Assembly (NCBI RefSeq): GCF_000745835.1
Contig: NZ_JQKB01000005.1
Coordinates: forward strand, 1 to 64,000
Source of the DNA: Belnapia moabensis DSM 16746
Lineage (GTDB): Bacteria; Pseudomonadota; Alphaproteobacteria; Acetobacterales; Acetobacteraceae
DNA: 64,000 nucleotides
Reading direction: 5' to 3'
Shown here: positions 15,493 to 26,603 of the stretch, one piece after another
Numbering within the stretch: the first letter of the stretch is position 1
How the letters are laid out: every line of letters starts with the position of its first letter
Made by a program: the position numbers and the translations under genes
The notes under the pieces: generated by a model
The model's database searches: none
What the model was told of the DNA's origin: nothing
Seen by the model: the letters and a program-made list of their open reading frames with translations, nothing else

Positions 15493-16260
15493 TTACTCTG
15501 AGAGAACCGGCACAACATCCGCCACATCGGCAGCCGCCTGCTCCTCGAGCACGCGCCAGACGCCGCCGATCAGGACCTCGCTCGGGCGGAAGCGGCTTTT
15601 ATAGGACATCTTCCGGCTCTCGGGCACCCAATAGCCGAGATAGACGAAGGGCAGGCCGAGCGCCTGGGCGCGCGTCACCAGCCAGAGGATCGCCCAGCTG
15701 CCGAGCGAACGGCGATTCGCCGCCGGGTCGTAGAAGGAATAGACGGCGGAGAGGCCATCGGAGAGCCAGTCAGTCAGGCAGGCCCCGACCAGACGGTCCT
15801 GCGAGTCGCGGAACTCGACCATTCCGGTCGTGATCGGCGTGTCCTCGACCATGGCGCGATAATCATAGAAGCCCATCGCCGCCATGTCGCCCTCGCCATG
15901 CCGCGCCTGCTGGTAGCGCTGGAAGAGGGCGAACTGCTCCGCCGTGGCCCGCGCCGGCATCTCGAAGCCGGCGATGTCGGCATTGATCTTCTGCAGCTTC
16001 CGCTGGGCCCGGTTGGGCTCGAAGGGGCCGGCCAGGATGCGGATCGGGATGCAGGCCGAGCAACCGGGGCAGACCGGCGAATAGGCGATGTTGTGGCTGC
16101 GCCGGAAACCAGCGCGGGAGAGCCGGTCGTGCAGGGCCTCCGCATCCGGCCCGGTCAGCTCGGTCACGATCTTCCGCTCCGTCCGGCCCGCCAGGTAAGG
16201 GCAGGGCAAGGGAGCGGTCGTGTAGAAGAATTGCGGACGTCGGTTGGGGCGGTGCAGCAT
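15493..16260 (-). CDS. bpt: Aspartate/glutamate leucyltransferase
   Basis: 255-residue leucyl-tRNA--protein transferase of the N-degron pathway: it adds Leu to proteins with N-terminal Asp or Glu so that ClpS/ClpAP can degrade them. Recognised by the N-terminal RRPQFFYTT segment, CPGCSACIPIR (paired cysteines), YLGYWV and the KMSYKSRFRP motif. Length is normal. The ATG at 16260 with an upstream GGCGGA is preferred over a TTG 15 codons earlier. Confidence 0.92.
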   Translation of the reverse strand: MLHRPNRRPQFFYTTAPLPCPYLAGRTERKIVTELTGPDAEALHDRLSRAGFRRSHNIAYSPVCPGCSACIPIRILAGPFEPNRAQRKLQKINADIAGFEMPARATAEQFALFQRYQQARHGEGDMAAMGFYDYRAMVEDTPITTGMVEFRDSQDRLVGACLTDWLSDGLSAVYSFYDPAANRRSLGSWAILWLVTRAQALGLPFVYLGYWVPESRKMSYKSRFRPSEVLIGGVWRVLEEQAAADVADVVPVLSE

Positions 16261-16331
16261 CGCTTCCGCCACTGTCGGCGCGTCCGCCGCGGGAATCAAC
16301 CGCAAGCCTCAAGGAATTGCCTGACGATTTG

Positions 16332-18695
16332 TCAGGGCAACAGTCGCAACCGCGAGGCGGGCCCGGTGGCTGCCCGGCCAAGCCGGATCGTTCCGCCTTC
16401 CCGCCAAGCCGGAAGAAGGTTTCCCCAGTGCGATGACAATGGATGGCCGGACTGGCCGGTGGCGATGATGGCCAGCGTCGAGTCGGGGTCGGCGAGGTCG
16501 GTGACCAGCCGCAGCCCGGCGCCATGGACGTGCTGCCAGGCCTCGGGCCCGCGGCCGCCACGCAGCCCGCCGCGTGCGACGGTCCACTCATCGCCGCCCG
16601 TCACCGCCTCCAGCCGCACCAAGCCGCCGAGGCCGGGGATGGCGCGGAGCAGCTGGTGTTCGAATACGGCGCGGTGGACGGCGCCCCATCGCCAGGAGGC
16701 CAAATCCTCGCCCTGGCTCGGCTGCAACTCGGCGACCGCTCCGGCAAGGGCACGGGCGGCCAGCGCCCGGCAGTCGCCGCCGCACCAGGCGGCGCCGCGG
16801 TTGTCGGGCGAGAGGACGAAGCCGAGGAAAGCGGCATGGGCCCCTGCCGCCCCCTCCGGCACGCCGCCCGCCGCCAGGGCCAGCCGCCCGAGCCGCTTCA
16901 GCCACGCATTGAAGATGAGCGGCTCCGGCCGGCCGGCGGCGACATCGCCATCCCAATCGAGCAGCAGCGCCTGCGCCCGGCCCGCGGCGCCCTCCGCCAT
17001 GGGGAGGCCACGCAGCAGCGAGCCGGGCCCGATCAGCGAGAGGGCGAAGGGCGAGACCGTGTCGCGCTGCATGGCGGCGAAGCCCGCCGCATCGTGCCGC
17101 GGCCGCGCCGCCAGCAGCGCGCCGATCCGGCGGAAGCGCCAGTCGGCGATCCAGTCCGCCCCGAGGAAGACCGGGTAGTCGGGCGGCGCCACGCGGTTGT
17201 TGGCATTGGCGAGCATCCCGCTCGGCGGATCTAGAACATGCGGCAGGGCATCGAAGGGCGCCCAGGCAAGCCAGTCATGCGCCCCGTCCCAGCCGGGGAC
17301 GGGCACCGTGCCGTCTCCCGCCTTCCGCACCGGCGTCCGCCCGGTGAGCAGCAGTCCGATTCCGCCCCCGGCATCGGCCGCCATCAGGTTCTGCGAGGGG
17401 CTGGTGATGAGTGCCGCCGCGCCGCGCGCCTCGGAGACCGAGCCCGCGCGGTTCAGCGCATGCAGGCCGGTTGCCGCGGTGTCGCCCGGGGCGAGGTTGG
17501 CGGCGGCGAGGGCGAGCACCGTCCTATCCGCGCGTTGCGTCTCGTCGAGGTCGGAAATGATCGGCCCGTGCCGCGTCTCCCGCACCCGCAGGATCTCCGG
17601 CGCGGCGCCGCGCACGGCGATGCGCTCCTCGACGACGGTGAAGGGACGAGGGCCTTCCGGTGTCTCGTAGGCATCCGGCCCTGCCAGGCGCTCGATGAAG
17701 AAGTCTTGGGTATCCGAGTGGGTAGTGGTGAAGCCCCAGGCGAGCCGAGCATTCCGCCCGATCACCATGAAGGGTACGCCAGGCGAGGTGGCGCCGGCGA
17801 GCATCCGCCCGTCCTTCAGATCGATCCGTGCCAAGTACCAGAGGATCGGCGCCTGGAAGCCGAGATGCGGATCGGACGCCAGCAGCGGCGCGCCCGAGGC
17901 GGAATGGCGGCCGGCGACCGCCCAGGCATTGCTCGCCGAGCCGGGCAGGGTACCCGGCTCCGGGAAGCGGGGCAGGGCGGCGGCGAGCCGGCCGAGCCAG
18001 GCGGGGTCGAGCGCCGCCTGCGGCTGGTCCGGCCGCCCGGCGCTCGCCTCGGCGGGGAAGAGCTCGCGCAGCCGCTCCGGCGGCAGCAGGGCAGCGAGCC
18101 GCGCCCGCTCCAGCTCGGCCCGCCAGTTGCCGGAAAGCCAAAGCCCCATCACCTTGCCCCAGAGCAGGCTGTGTTCCGGCCGCCAGGGCTCCGGCGGTCC
18201 GAGGGCGATGAATTCCGGGGCGGCAAAGCGGCCGCGGGCAGCGATCCAGGCATTCACCCCGTCGGCATAGGCGTCCAGCACCGCCCGAGTCTCGGGCGGT
18301 TGGGCGGACAGGTCGGCCTCGGCTCGGCGGGCGAGCCCGAGGGTGCGGGTAAAGCGGTCGAGCCTGAGTGCCGGCGGGCCGACCAGCTCGGCGAGGCGGC
18401 CGGCCGCGCCGCGGCGCATCAGCTCCATCTGGAACATCCGATCCCGCGCATGTAGCCAGCCGAGCGCCATCGCCGCATCCCGCTCATCCGCCGCGGCGAT
18501 GCGGGGAATGCCTTGGGCGTCGAGTGTCACCTCGACCGGGCCGCTGAGGCCGGCGAGGCGCAGCTCGCCCTGCTCGGCCGGCAAGCTCCACCACAGCGCG
18601 CCGGCCAGGCCCGCGGCGCTCGTCAGCACCAGGGCGAGCAGCAGCAGGCCCAGGCGGCGGAGCCAGCGGAAGCGGGAAGGACGGTGAGGCAGCAT
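16332..18695 (-). CDS. Penicillin acylase family protein (Ntn-hydrolase), secreted
   Basis: About 787 residues. N-terminal signal anchor (RWLRRLGLLLLALVL), an alpha-subunit-like region, then the autoproteolytic site with the nucleophile serine in LPGSASNAWAVAG and a long beta-subunit-like region with HSDTQDFF and an Asn/Arg-rich core typical of the family. These enzymes are periplasmic amidases that hydrolyse acyl amides such as beta-lactams or acyl-homoserine lactones. The ATG at 18695 gives a clean signal sequence; in-frame ATGs at 18722 and 18815 are alternatives, the last one only 13 nt from the divergent tRNA-Leu. Natural substrate unknown. Confidence 0.85.
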   Translation of the reverse strand: MLPHRPSRFRWLRRLGLLLLALVLTSAAGLAGALWWSLPAEQGELRLAGLSGPVEVTLDAQGIPRIAAADERDAAMALGWLHARDRMFQMELMRRGAAGRLAELVGPPALRLDRFTRTLGLARRAEADLSAQPPETRAVLDAYADGVNAWIAARGRFAAPEFIALGPPEPWRPEHSLLWGKVMGLWLSGNWRAELERARLAALLPPERLRELFPAEASAGRPDQPQAALDPAWLGRLAAALPRFPEPGTLPGSASNAWAVAGRHSASGAPLLASDPHLGFQAPILWYLARIDLKDGRMLAGATSPGVPFMVIGRNARLAWGFTTTHSDTQDFFIERLAGPDAYETPEGPRPFTVVEERIAVRGAAPEILRVRETRHGPIISDLDETQRADRTVLALAAANLAPGDTAATGLHALNRAGSVSEARGAAALITSPSQNLMAADAGGGIGLLLTGRTPVRKAGDGTVPVPGWDGAHDWLAWAPFDALPHVLDPPSGMLANANNRVAPPDYPVFLGADWIADWRFRRIGALLAARPRHDAAGFAAMQRDTVSPFALSLIGPGSLLRGLPMAEGAAGRAQALLLDWDGDVAAGRPEPLIFNAWLKRLGRLALAAGGVPEGAAGAHAAFLGFVLSPDNRGAAWCGGDCRALAARALAGAVAELQPSQGEDLASWRWGAVHRAVFEHQLLRAIPGLGGLVRLEAVTGGDEWTVARGGLRGGRGPEAWQHVHGAGLRLVTDLADPDSTLAIIATGQSGHPLSSHWGNLLPAWREGGTIRLGRAATGPASRLRLLP

Positions 18696-18827
18696 GGCCA
18701 GGGGTATCGCCTGAACCGCCATCGCAGGTCCATGCGGCGAGAATCCGAGCGTCGAGCCTTGGAAAGCGGCATGGCCTGCGCTAAACGCCCCAATCCGGCG
18801 TCGTCCTGGCTTCATCTCCGGCCTTGG

Positions 18828-18912
18828 GCGGGCGTGGTGGAATTGGCAGACACGCCGGATTTAGGTTCCGGTGGCGCAAGCCTTGGGGGTTCAAATCCCT
18901 CCGCCCGCACCA
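18828..18912 (+). tRNA. tRNA-Leu (TAG)
   Basis: Class II tRNA with acceptor GCGGGCG (18828-18834) pairing CGCCCGC (18902-18908), anticodon stem CCGGA/TCCGG enclosing TTTAGGT (anticodon TAG), a short variable arm, T-arm GGGGGTTCAAATCCCTC and encoded CCA (18910-18912). It lies 39 nt ahead of tig, a conserved alphaproteobacterial arrangement. Confidence 0.96.
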
Positions 18913-18951
18913 TCGGCGCCGCTTACAGGGTTTGGGAAGAAAGTGACGACG

Positions 18952-20280
18952 ATGCAGGTGACCGAGGTCGCGAATGACGGGCTGAAGCGGGCCTATACGG
19001 TGTCGGTCCCGGCGGCCGATATCGCGGCCGAGCGCACGCGCCGGCTCGATGAGCTGGGCCGCGAGCTGCGCCTGCCCGGCTTCCGCCCCGGCAAGATCCC
19101 GGCCAGCGTGGTGAAGGCCCGCTACGGCCAGGCGGTGATGAGCGAGGTGCTGGAGCAGTCGGTCAACAAGGCGACGCAGCAGGTGGTGACCGATCGCGGC
19201 TTACGCCCGGCGCTGCAGCCGAAGATCGAGCTGGTGAATTTCGCCGACGGCGCCGACCTGGAGTTCAAGGTCGAGCTGGAGCTGCTGCCCGAGATTCCGA
19301 TGCCGGACTTCGCCGGGATCGAGGTCGAGCGGCTGAAGGCCGAGCCCTCCGAAGAGCAGGTGACGACGACGATCGAGACGATCGCCGCCCGCAACCGTAA
19401 GCTCGAGGACATCACCGAGGATCGCGGCGCGGCCAAGGGCGAGATCGCGGTCTGCGACTTCACCGGCACGCTGGAGGGCGAGAGCGAGCCTTTCCCGGGC
19501 GGCAGCGCGACCGACATGCAGATCGAGGTCGCGGGCGCCGGCTTCATCCCCGGCTTCACCGAGCAGCTCGAGGGCATCAAGGCCGGCGAGACCCGCACGA
19601 TCAATGTCAGCTTCCCCGAGGAGTACGGGGCGAAGGAGCTGGCCGGCAAGGCGGCCGCCTTCACCGTGACCTGCAAGTCGCTGAAGGCCCCGGTCAGCCC
19701 GGCGATCGACGACGAGCTCGCCAAGAGCATGGGTTTCGAGGACCTGGCGAAGCTGCAAGAGGCCGTGCGCGGCTCGCTCCAGCAGGAGTACGACAACCTC
19801 TCCCGCCTCAAGGTGAAGCGCTCCCTCCTCGACGGCCTTGCCGAGCGGGCCAGCTTCCCCGTGCCGGAAGGCATGGTGGAGGCCGAATTCGCCCAGATCT
19901 GGCAGCGGATCGAGGCCGACATGAAGGCCGGGCGGCTGGACGAGGACGACAAGGGCAAGGACGAGGAGACGCTGAAGGCCGACTACCGGGCCATCGCCGA
20001 GCGTCGCATCCGCCTCGGTCTGCTGCTCTCCGAGATCGGCCGGACCAACAACATCTCGGTCAGCGCCGATGAGCTGTCCCGGGCGATGCGGCAGGAGGCC
20101 GCCCGCTATCCGGGCCAGGAGCAGCAGGTGATGGAATTCTTCCGCAAGAACCCGCAGGCGGCCGAGAACCTCCGCTCCCCGATCTTCGAGGAGAAGGTGG
20201 TCGATTTCATGCTCGAGCTGGCCAAGGTCAGCGACCGGAATGTCGCCCCGGACGAGCTTTCCGCTGCCGCAGCCGCGTGA
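18952..20280 (+). CDS. tig: Trigger factor (ribosome-associated chaperone)
   Basis: 442-residue chaperone and peptidyl-prolyl isomerase acting on nascent chains at the ribosome exit. The N-terminal ribosome-binding signature GFRPGKIP lies near residue 40, the FKBP-like PPIase domain near 155-245 (CDFTGTLEGE, FIPGFTEQLEGIKAGE), and the C-terminal chaperone arms follow. The ATG at 18952 is used; a GTG nine bases upstream shares the GGGAAG ribosome site. First protein gene of the tig-clpP-clpX-lon-hupB block. Confidence 0.95.
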   Translation: MQVTEVANDGLKRAYTVSVPAADIAAERTRRLDELGRELRLPGFRPGKIPASVVKARYGQAVMSEVLEQSVNKATQQVVTDRGLRPALQPKIELVNFADGADLEFKVELELLPEIPMPDFAGIEVERLKAEPSEEQVTTTIETIAARNRKLEDITEDRGAAKGEIAVCDFTGTLEGESEPFPGGSATDMQIEVAGAGFIPGFTEQLEGIKAGETRTINVSFPEEYGAKELAGKAAAFTVTCKSLKAPVSPAIDDELAKSMGFEDLAKLQEAVRGSLQQEYDNLSRLKVKRSLLDGLAERASFPVPEGMVEAEFAQIWQRIEADMKAGRLDEDDKGKDEETLKADYRAIAERRIRLGLLLSEIGRTNNISVSADELSRAMRQEAARYPGQEQQVMEFFRKNPQAAENLRSPIFEEKVVDFMLELAKVSDRNVAPDELSAAAAA

Positions 20281-20319
20281 ATCTGATATACGAGTTTCAC
20301 GGAACCGGATCGTGACCGG

Positions 20320-20353
20320 GCCGGACCCCCGCCATTCGGCGGGGCCTTCCGGC
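20320..20353 (+). terminator. GC-rich hairpin between tig and clpP
   Basis: Two-part stem: GCCGGA (20320-20325) with TCCGGC (20348-20353), and CCCCGCC (20327-20333) with GGCGGGG (20338-20344) around an ATTC loop. No T-run follows, so it may act as a Rho-assisted terminator, attenuator or mRNA-stabilising element. A very similar hairpin occurs between clpX and lon. Confidence 0.5.
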
Positions 20354-20428
20354 GCGGCTTCGGTTGCACCACATTAAGGGTTGCGGGCTAGGCTGGGCTC
20401 GCCTGCCACCTGTCTGAAAGGCGTTATC

Positions 20429-21079
20429 ATGCGGGACCGTGATCCTGTCGAGGTCTACAACAATACCCTGGTCCCTATGGTCGTGGAGCAGTCGGCCCGC
20501 GGCGAGCGCGCCTGGGATATCTATTCGCGCCTGCTGAAGGAGCGGATCATCTTCCTCACCGGCCCGGTTTTCGACCAGGTCTCCTCCTCGATCTGCGCCC
20601 AGCTGCTTTTCCTGGAGAGCGAGAACCCGAACAAGGACATCGCCTTCTACATCAACAGCCCGGGCGGCGTCGTTTCGGCCGGCCTCGCGATGTATGATAC
20701 GATGCAGTATATTCGTGCCCCGGTCAGCACGGTCTGCATCGGCCAGGCGGCTTCCATGGGTTCGCTGCTGCTGACGGCCGGCGCCAAGGACAAGCGCTTC
20801 GCCTTGCCGAACAGCCGCATCATGGTCCATCAGCCCTCCGGCGGTGCCCAAGGCCAGGCGACCGATATCGAGATCCAAGCGCGCGAGATCCTCAAGCTGC
20901 GCCAGCGGCTGAACGAGATTTATGTGAAGCATACCGGCCAGCCGATCGAGGCGATCGAGCGGAAGCTGGAGCGCGACACCTATATGTCGGCCGAGGAGGC
21001 TCGGGATTTCGGCCTGGTGGATCAGGTGGTCGAGACCCGGCCGGCGGCCCCGGGCGCTTCCGAGGCGCCGAAGGTCTGA
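20429..21079 (+). CDS. clpP: ATP-dependent Clp protease proteolytic subunit
   Basis: 216-residue serine peptidase that forms the double-heptamer chamber used by ClpX and ClpA. Catalytic Ser is in GQAASMGS, His in MVHQPSGG, and Asp in the following helical region. The ATG at 20429 has GAAAGG upstream and gives the standard length; the N-terminus [12 protein letters not shown] is typical of alphaproteobacterial ClpP. It lies upstream of clpX in the same orientation with a 217-nt gap. Confidence 0.96.
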   Translation: MRDRDPVEVYNNTLVPMVVEQSARGERAWDIYSRLLKERIIFLTGPVFDQVSSSICAQLLFLESENPNKDIAFYINSPGGVVSAGLAMYDTMQYIRAPVSTVCIGQAASMGSLLLTAGAKDKRFALPNSRIMVHQPSGGAQGQATDIEIQAREILKLRQRLNEIYVKHTGQPIEAIERKLERDTYMSAEEARDFGLVDQVVETRPAAPGASEAPKV

Positions 21080-21296
21080 GGCTGCAGCGTCCCTCAATTG
21101 GGCGGCGACGGCCGGTTCGCCTGTCGCGTTTGGTCATGCCGCCGCTCAGTGTGACGCCACGAAGCTTTTCCCCCGATGACAGGGGGGCTACAGTCCAATG
21201 GAAAGCCCTCTCCCCGGTTTGGAAGGGAGGGCGCGGCCAGCCGGTGGCCCGCGCGCTGCGTGCGATCCCCAGCCGGCCCTTTCAGGCGGAGTGCCC

Positions 21297-22553
21297 ATGA
21301 GCAAGTCCGGCGACTCGAAGAATACTCTCTACTGTTCGTTTTGCGGCAAGTCGCAGCACGAGGTCCGCAAGCTTATCGCCGGGCCCACCGTCTTCATCTG
21401 CGATGAATGCGTCGAACTCTGCATGGATATCATCCGTGAGGAGCACAAGACTCATCTGGTGAAGTCGCGGGACGGGGTGCCGACGCCCAAGGAGATCTGC
21501 AAGGTCCTCGATGATTACGTCATCGGCCAGGATCATGCGAAGAAGGTGCTCTCCGTTGCGGTGCACAACCACTACAAGCGGTTGGCGCATGGCGCGAAGA
21601 ACAACGATGTCGAGATCGCCAAGTCGAACATCCTGCTGCTCGGCCCGACCGGTTCGGGCAAGACGCTGCTGGCGCAGACCCTGGCGCGGATCCTCGACGT
21701 CCCCTTCACCATGGCGGATGCGACGACCCTGACTGAGGCCGGCTATGTCGGTGAGGATGTCGAAAACATCATTCTCAAGCTGCTCCAGGCGGCCGACTAT
21801 AACGTCGAGCGGGCGCAGCGCGGCATCGTCTATATCGACGAGGTCGACAAGATCAGCCGCAAGTCGGACAACCCCTCCATCACCCGGGACGTCTCGGGCG
21901 AGGGCGTCCAGCAGGCGCTGCTGAAGATCATGGAGGGCACGGTTGCCTCCGTCCCGCCCCAGGGTGGCCGGAAGCATCCGCAGCAGGAATTCCTTCAGGT
22001 CGATACCGCGAACATCCTTTTCATCTGCGGCGGCGCCTTCGCGGGTCTCGAGCGGATCATTGGGGCGCGCGGCAAGGGCTCGGGCATCGGCTTCGGTGCC
22101 GAGGTTCGCTCGCCGGATGACCGCCGTACCGGTGCCGTTCTGCGTGAGGTGGAGCCCGAGGATCTGCTGAAGTTCGGCCTGATCCCGGAATTCATCGGCC
22201 GTCTCCCGGTCATCGCCACCCTTGAGGATCTCGACGAGAAGGCCCTGATCGAGATCCTGACCAAGCCGAAGAACGCTATCGTCAAGCAGTATCAGCGCCT
22301 GTTCGAGATGGAGGGGACCAAGCTCACCTTCACCGAGGATGCGCTGCGCTCCGTGGCGACGCGGGCGATCCAGCGGAAGACGGGTGCCCGTGGGCTTCGT
22401 TCCATTATGGAGCAGATTCTACTGACCACCATGTTCGATTTGCCCGGCCTCGACGATGTCGACGAGGTGGTGGTGAACCGGGAAGTGGCGGAGAGCCGGG
22501 CCAGCCCGCTCTTCATCTATGGCGAGCGGGCGGCCGAGCAGAGCTCGGCCTGA
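21297..22553 (+). CDS. clpX: ATP-dependent Clp protease ATP-binding subunit ClpX
   Basis: 418-residue AAA+ unfoldase. N-terminal zinc-binding domain (CSFCGK...CDECVELC), Walker A GPTGSGKT, Walker [10 protein letters not shown], the pore loop GYVGED, the IGF loop GSGIGF used to dock on ClpP, and sensor 2 TGARGLRS. Start ATG 21297 is preceded by AGGCGGAG. Full length. Confidence 0.97.
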   Translation: MSKSGDSKNTLYCSFCGKSQHEVRKLIAGPTVFICDECVELCMDIIREEHKTHLVKSRDGVPTPKEICKVLDDYVIGQDHAKKVLSVAVHNHYKRLAHGAKNNDVEIAKSNILLLGPTGSGKTLLAQTLARILDVPFTMADATTLTEAGYVGEDVENIILKLLQAADYNVERAQRGIVYIDEVDKISRKSDNPSITRDVSGEGVQQALLKIMEGTVASVPPQGGRKHPQQEFLQVDTANILFICGGAFAGLERIIGARGKGSGIGFGAEVRSPDDRRTGAVLREVEPEDLLKFGLIPEFIGRLPVIATLEDLDEKALIEILTKPKNAIVKQYQRLFEMEGTKLTFTEDALRSVATRAIQRKTGARGLRSIMEQILLTTMFDLPGLDDVDEVVVNREVAESRASPLFIYGERAAEQSSA

Positions 22554-22564
22554 GTCCTGGCGCC

Positions 22565-22598
22565 GGCCGGAGGCGGGGATGACCCCCGCCATCCGGCC
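22565..22598 (+). terminator. GC-rich hairpin between clpX and lon
   Basis: GGCCGGA-GGCGGGG (22565-22578) pairs with CCCCGCC-A-TCCGGCC (22584-22598) around a 5-nt loop ATGAC; 14 pairs with a single bulged A. It follows the clpX stop by 11 nt and lacks a T-run. Probably terminates or attenuates clpX transcription. Confidence 0.55.
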
Positions 22599-22605
22599 TA
22601 TCGGG

Positions 22606-22634
22606 CTTGCGGTGGGGTGTCGGGCGGACCATCT
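22606..22634 (+). promoter_or_regulatory. Candidate heat-shock (RpoH-type) promoter for lon
   Basis: CTTG (22606-22609), 17 nt, then GACCATCT (22627-22634), compared with the sigma-32 consensus CTTGAAA-N14-CCCCATNT. It lies about 93 nt upstream of the lon start and just downstream of the clpX hairpin. lon is commonly under heat-shock control in Proteobacteria. The match is partial and unverified. Confidence 0.3.
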
Positions 22635-22726
22635 GCATGACATCCCCGTGGCGCCGCGGGTCACGCCGCCAACCAGCCGAAGCTGGGGGTGACCCGTGGG
22701 CCGACTGTCCTTCAGTGAGGTCCATA

Positions 22727-25141
<2,415 letters not shown>

Positions 25142-25151
25142 CGGCATAGCG

Positions 25152-25184
25152 GCGCGGAAGGAGAGGGCTACTCGCCTTCCGCGC
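25152..25184 (+). terminator. Rho-independent-type terminator after lon
   Basis: GCGCGGAAGG (25152-25161) pairs perfectly with CCTTCCGCGC (25175-25184) around a 13-nt loop, 10 nt after the lon stop. The following TGTCTTT is a weak T-run. It separates lon from the hupB promoter. Confidence 0.65.
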
Positions 25185-25246
25185 TGTCTTTGCGCCACGG
25201 TCACGTGGAAAACCGCGGGTTTCGTCCTTGCACCTGGACCCTTCGA

Positions 25247-25276
25247 TTGACGCTTCAGAATCGAGGCTCCTACAGT
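25247..25276 (+). promoter_or_regulatory. Candidate sigma-70 promoter for hupB
   Basis: TTGACG (25247-25252), an 18-nt spacer and TACAGT (25271-25276) give a good housekeeping promoter match about 70 nt upstream of the hupB start and downstream of the lon terminator. Confidence 0.5.
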
Positions 25277-25343
25277 CCCGCCGGGCTTCGGGCCGGAATC
25301 GTCCGGCTGGCAAAGGCATGCCGCCTTTCAGGGGGGTTGGTGT

Positions 25344-25616
25344 ATGAATAAGCAGGATCTCATCTCGATCGTGGCCGAGGTCGGTGATCTGCCCAAAGCC
25401 AAGGCCGGCGATGTCCTGGATGCGGTCTTCGAAGCCATTACCCAATCACTTACTAAGCAGACGGATGTGCGGCTGGTTGGGTTCGGGACTTTCTCAGTCT
25501 CCAAGCGCAAGGCCGGCAAGGGCCGCAACCCGCGCACCGGTGAGGAGATCAAGATCCCTGCCAGCACCACGGTTCGCTTCAAGGCCGGCAAGGGGTTGAA
25601 AGACGCCCTGAACTGA
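25344..25616 (+). CDS. hupB: DNA-binding protein HU
   Basis: 90-residue nucleoid protein. It has the N-terminal MNKQDLISIVAE helix and the DNA-binding arm signature GFGTFSVSKRKAGKGRNPRTG. HU dimers bend DNA and organise the nucleoid. A strong AGGGGGG ribosome site precedes the ATG. The gene is followed 8 nt later by tRNA-Val, so the two may share a transcript. Confidence 0.95.
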   Translation: MNKQDLISIVAEVGDLPKAKAGDVLDAVFEAITQSLTKQTDVRLVGFGTFSVSKRKAGKGRNPRTGEEIKIPASTTVRFKAGKGLKDALN

Positions 25617-25624
25617 GCCTCTCT

Positions 25625-25696
25625 GGGCGCTTAGCTCAGCGGTAGAGCGCCTGTCTTACACACAGGTGGTCGGCGGTTCGATCCCGTCAGCGCCCA
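25625..25696 (+). tRNA. tRNA-Val (TAC)
   Basis: Acceptor GGGCGCT (25625-25631) pairs AGCGCCC (25689-25695), discriminator A at 25696, anticodon loop CTTACAC (TAC), intact D- and T-arms. CCA is not encoded. A short CGCC/GGCG hairpin followed by TGAGTTTTATT (25699-25720) could end the transcript. Confidence 0.95.
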
Positions 25697-25766
25697 TTCG
25701 CCACCCCGGCGTGAGTTTTATTACCTTCACCGTTCATGTAGAATTCTGCCGTAGTAACGTCCAATC

Positions 25767-26603
25767 ATGGTTGGCGTCAGCTTGGCGGAGGCTCGTTTGC
25801 GGCAGGGTATTCTCACTATCGGTTTCGTAGCCTGTGCGGCGATCGCACTCGCTGGCTGTGTCCAGCAGGGCGGCGCGAGTGGTCCAGTGACGGGCGCCGC
25901 CGGCGGCAGCGCGAGCGTCGGCGCCGCCTCAAGTTTGCAGCGCTGCGCTGAGCCGCTCGGCACCGTAGCGATCGATGACGGCCGTGAGCAGAGCTGGTGG
26001 GGACCCTTCAGCGCCCGCACCCAGATCACCACGATCGAGCCGATGGTCCGCCTCGTCGTCCAGCAGTCCAACTGCTTCGTCATCACCGCCATGGGCAACA
26101 ACCGGCTCGAGAGCCGGATGCGCGGTATGGTCGGCGACATGCGGAACAGCGGCGAATTCCGCGCCGGCTCCAACATGCAGCGCGGCCAGCGCGTCGCGGC
26201 GGATCTGTTTATCGAGCCGGCAATTCTCTTCGCCAACCAGGATCTCGGCGGCATCGGCGGCGGTGTCGGTGGCTGGGGCGGCGTGGCGCTCGGCCTTGCC
26301 GGGGCGGCGATGTCGACCTCGGCGACCTCCGTCACCCTCTCCGTCTTCGACATGCGCAGCGGCGTGCAGGTGGCGGCCTCGGAGGGCTCCTCCACCGCGA
26401 CGAATTTCGGCGCGCTGGTAGGCGGTTTCGGAGCGACGGCGGGTGGCGTGCTCGGCGGTTACCAGCGTACGCCAGCGGGGCAGGCGACGGTCGCGGCCTT
26501 CGTCGATGCCTATAACAAGCTGGTCGTCGCCGTGCGCAATTATCGGGCGCAGGATGTCCGCGGCGGGCTGGGGACGGGCGGCGGTGCGCTGCGCTCCCGC
26601 TAG
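25767..26603 (+). CDS. CsgG/HfaB-like outer-membrane lipoprotein
   Basis: 278 residues. A lipoprotein signal peptide ends in the lipobox LAGC (Cys near residue 31), followed by a Gly/Ala/Ser-rich linker and a globular domain with WGPFSARTQITT, SGEFRAGSNMQRGQRVAAD and a glycine-rich GGIGGGVGGWGG hairpin-like segment. The pattern fits CsgG/HfaB-type secretion-pore or holdfast-anchor lipoproteins found widely in Alphaproteobacteria. No curli or holdfast genes are nearby. The next gene, also a lipoprotein, starts inside its 3' end. Confidence 0.65.
   Translation: MVGVSLAEARLRQGILTIGFVACAAIALAGCVQQGGASGPVTGAAGGSASVGAASSLQRCAEPLGTVAIDDGREQSWWGPFSARTQITTIEPMVRLVVQQSNCFVITAMGNNRLESRMRGMVGDMRNSGEFRAGSNMQRGQRVAADLFIEPAILFANQDLGGIGGGVGGWGGVALGLAGAAMSTSATSVTLSVFDMRSGVQVAASEGSSTATNFGALVGGFGATAGGVLGGYQRTPAGQATVAAFVDAYNKLVVAVRNYRAQDVRGGLGTGGGALRSR

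Noticed and set aside
16261-16305. TTG start giving a 270-residue Bpt
   Set aside because: The ATG at 16260 has a better ribosome-binding site and the family's usual N-terminus.
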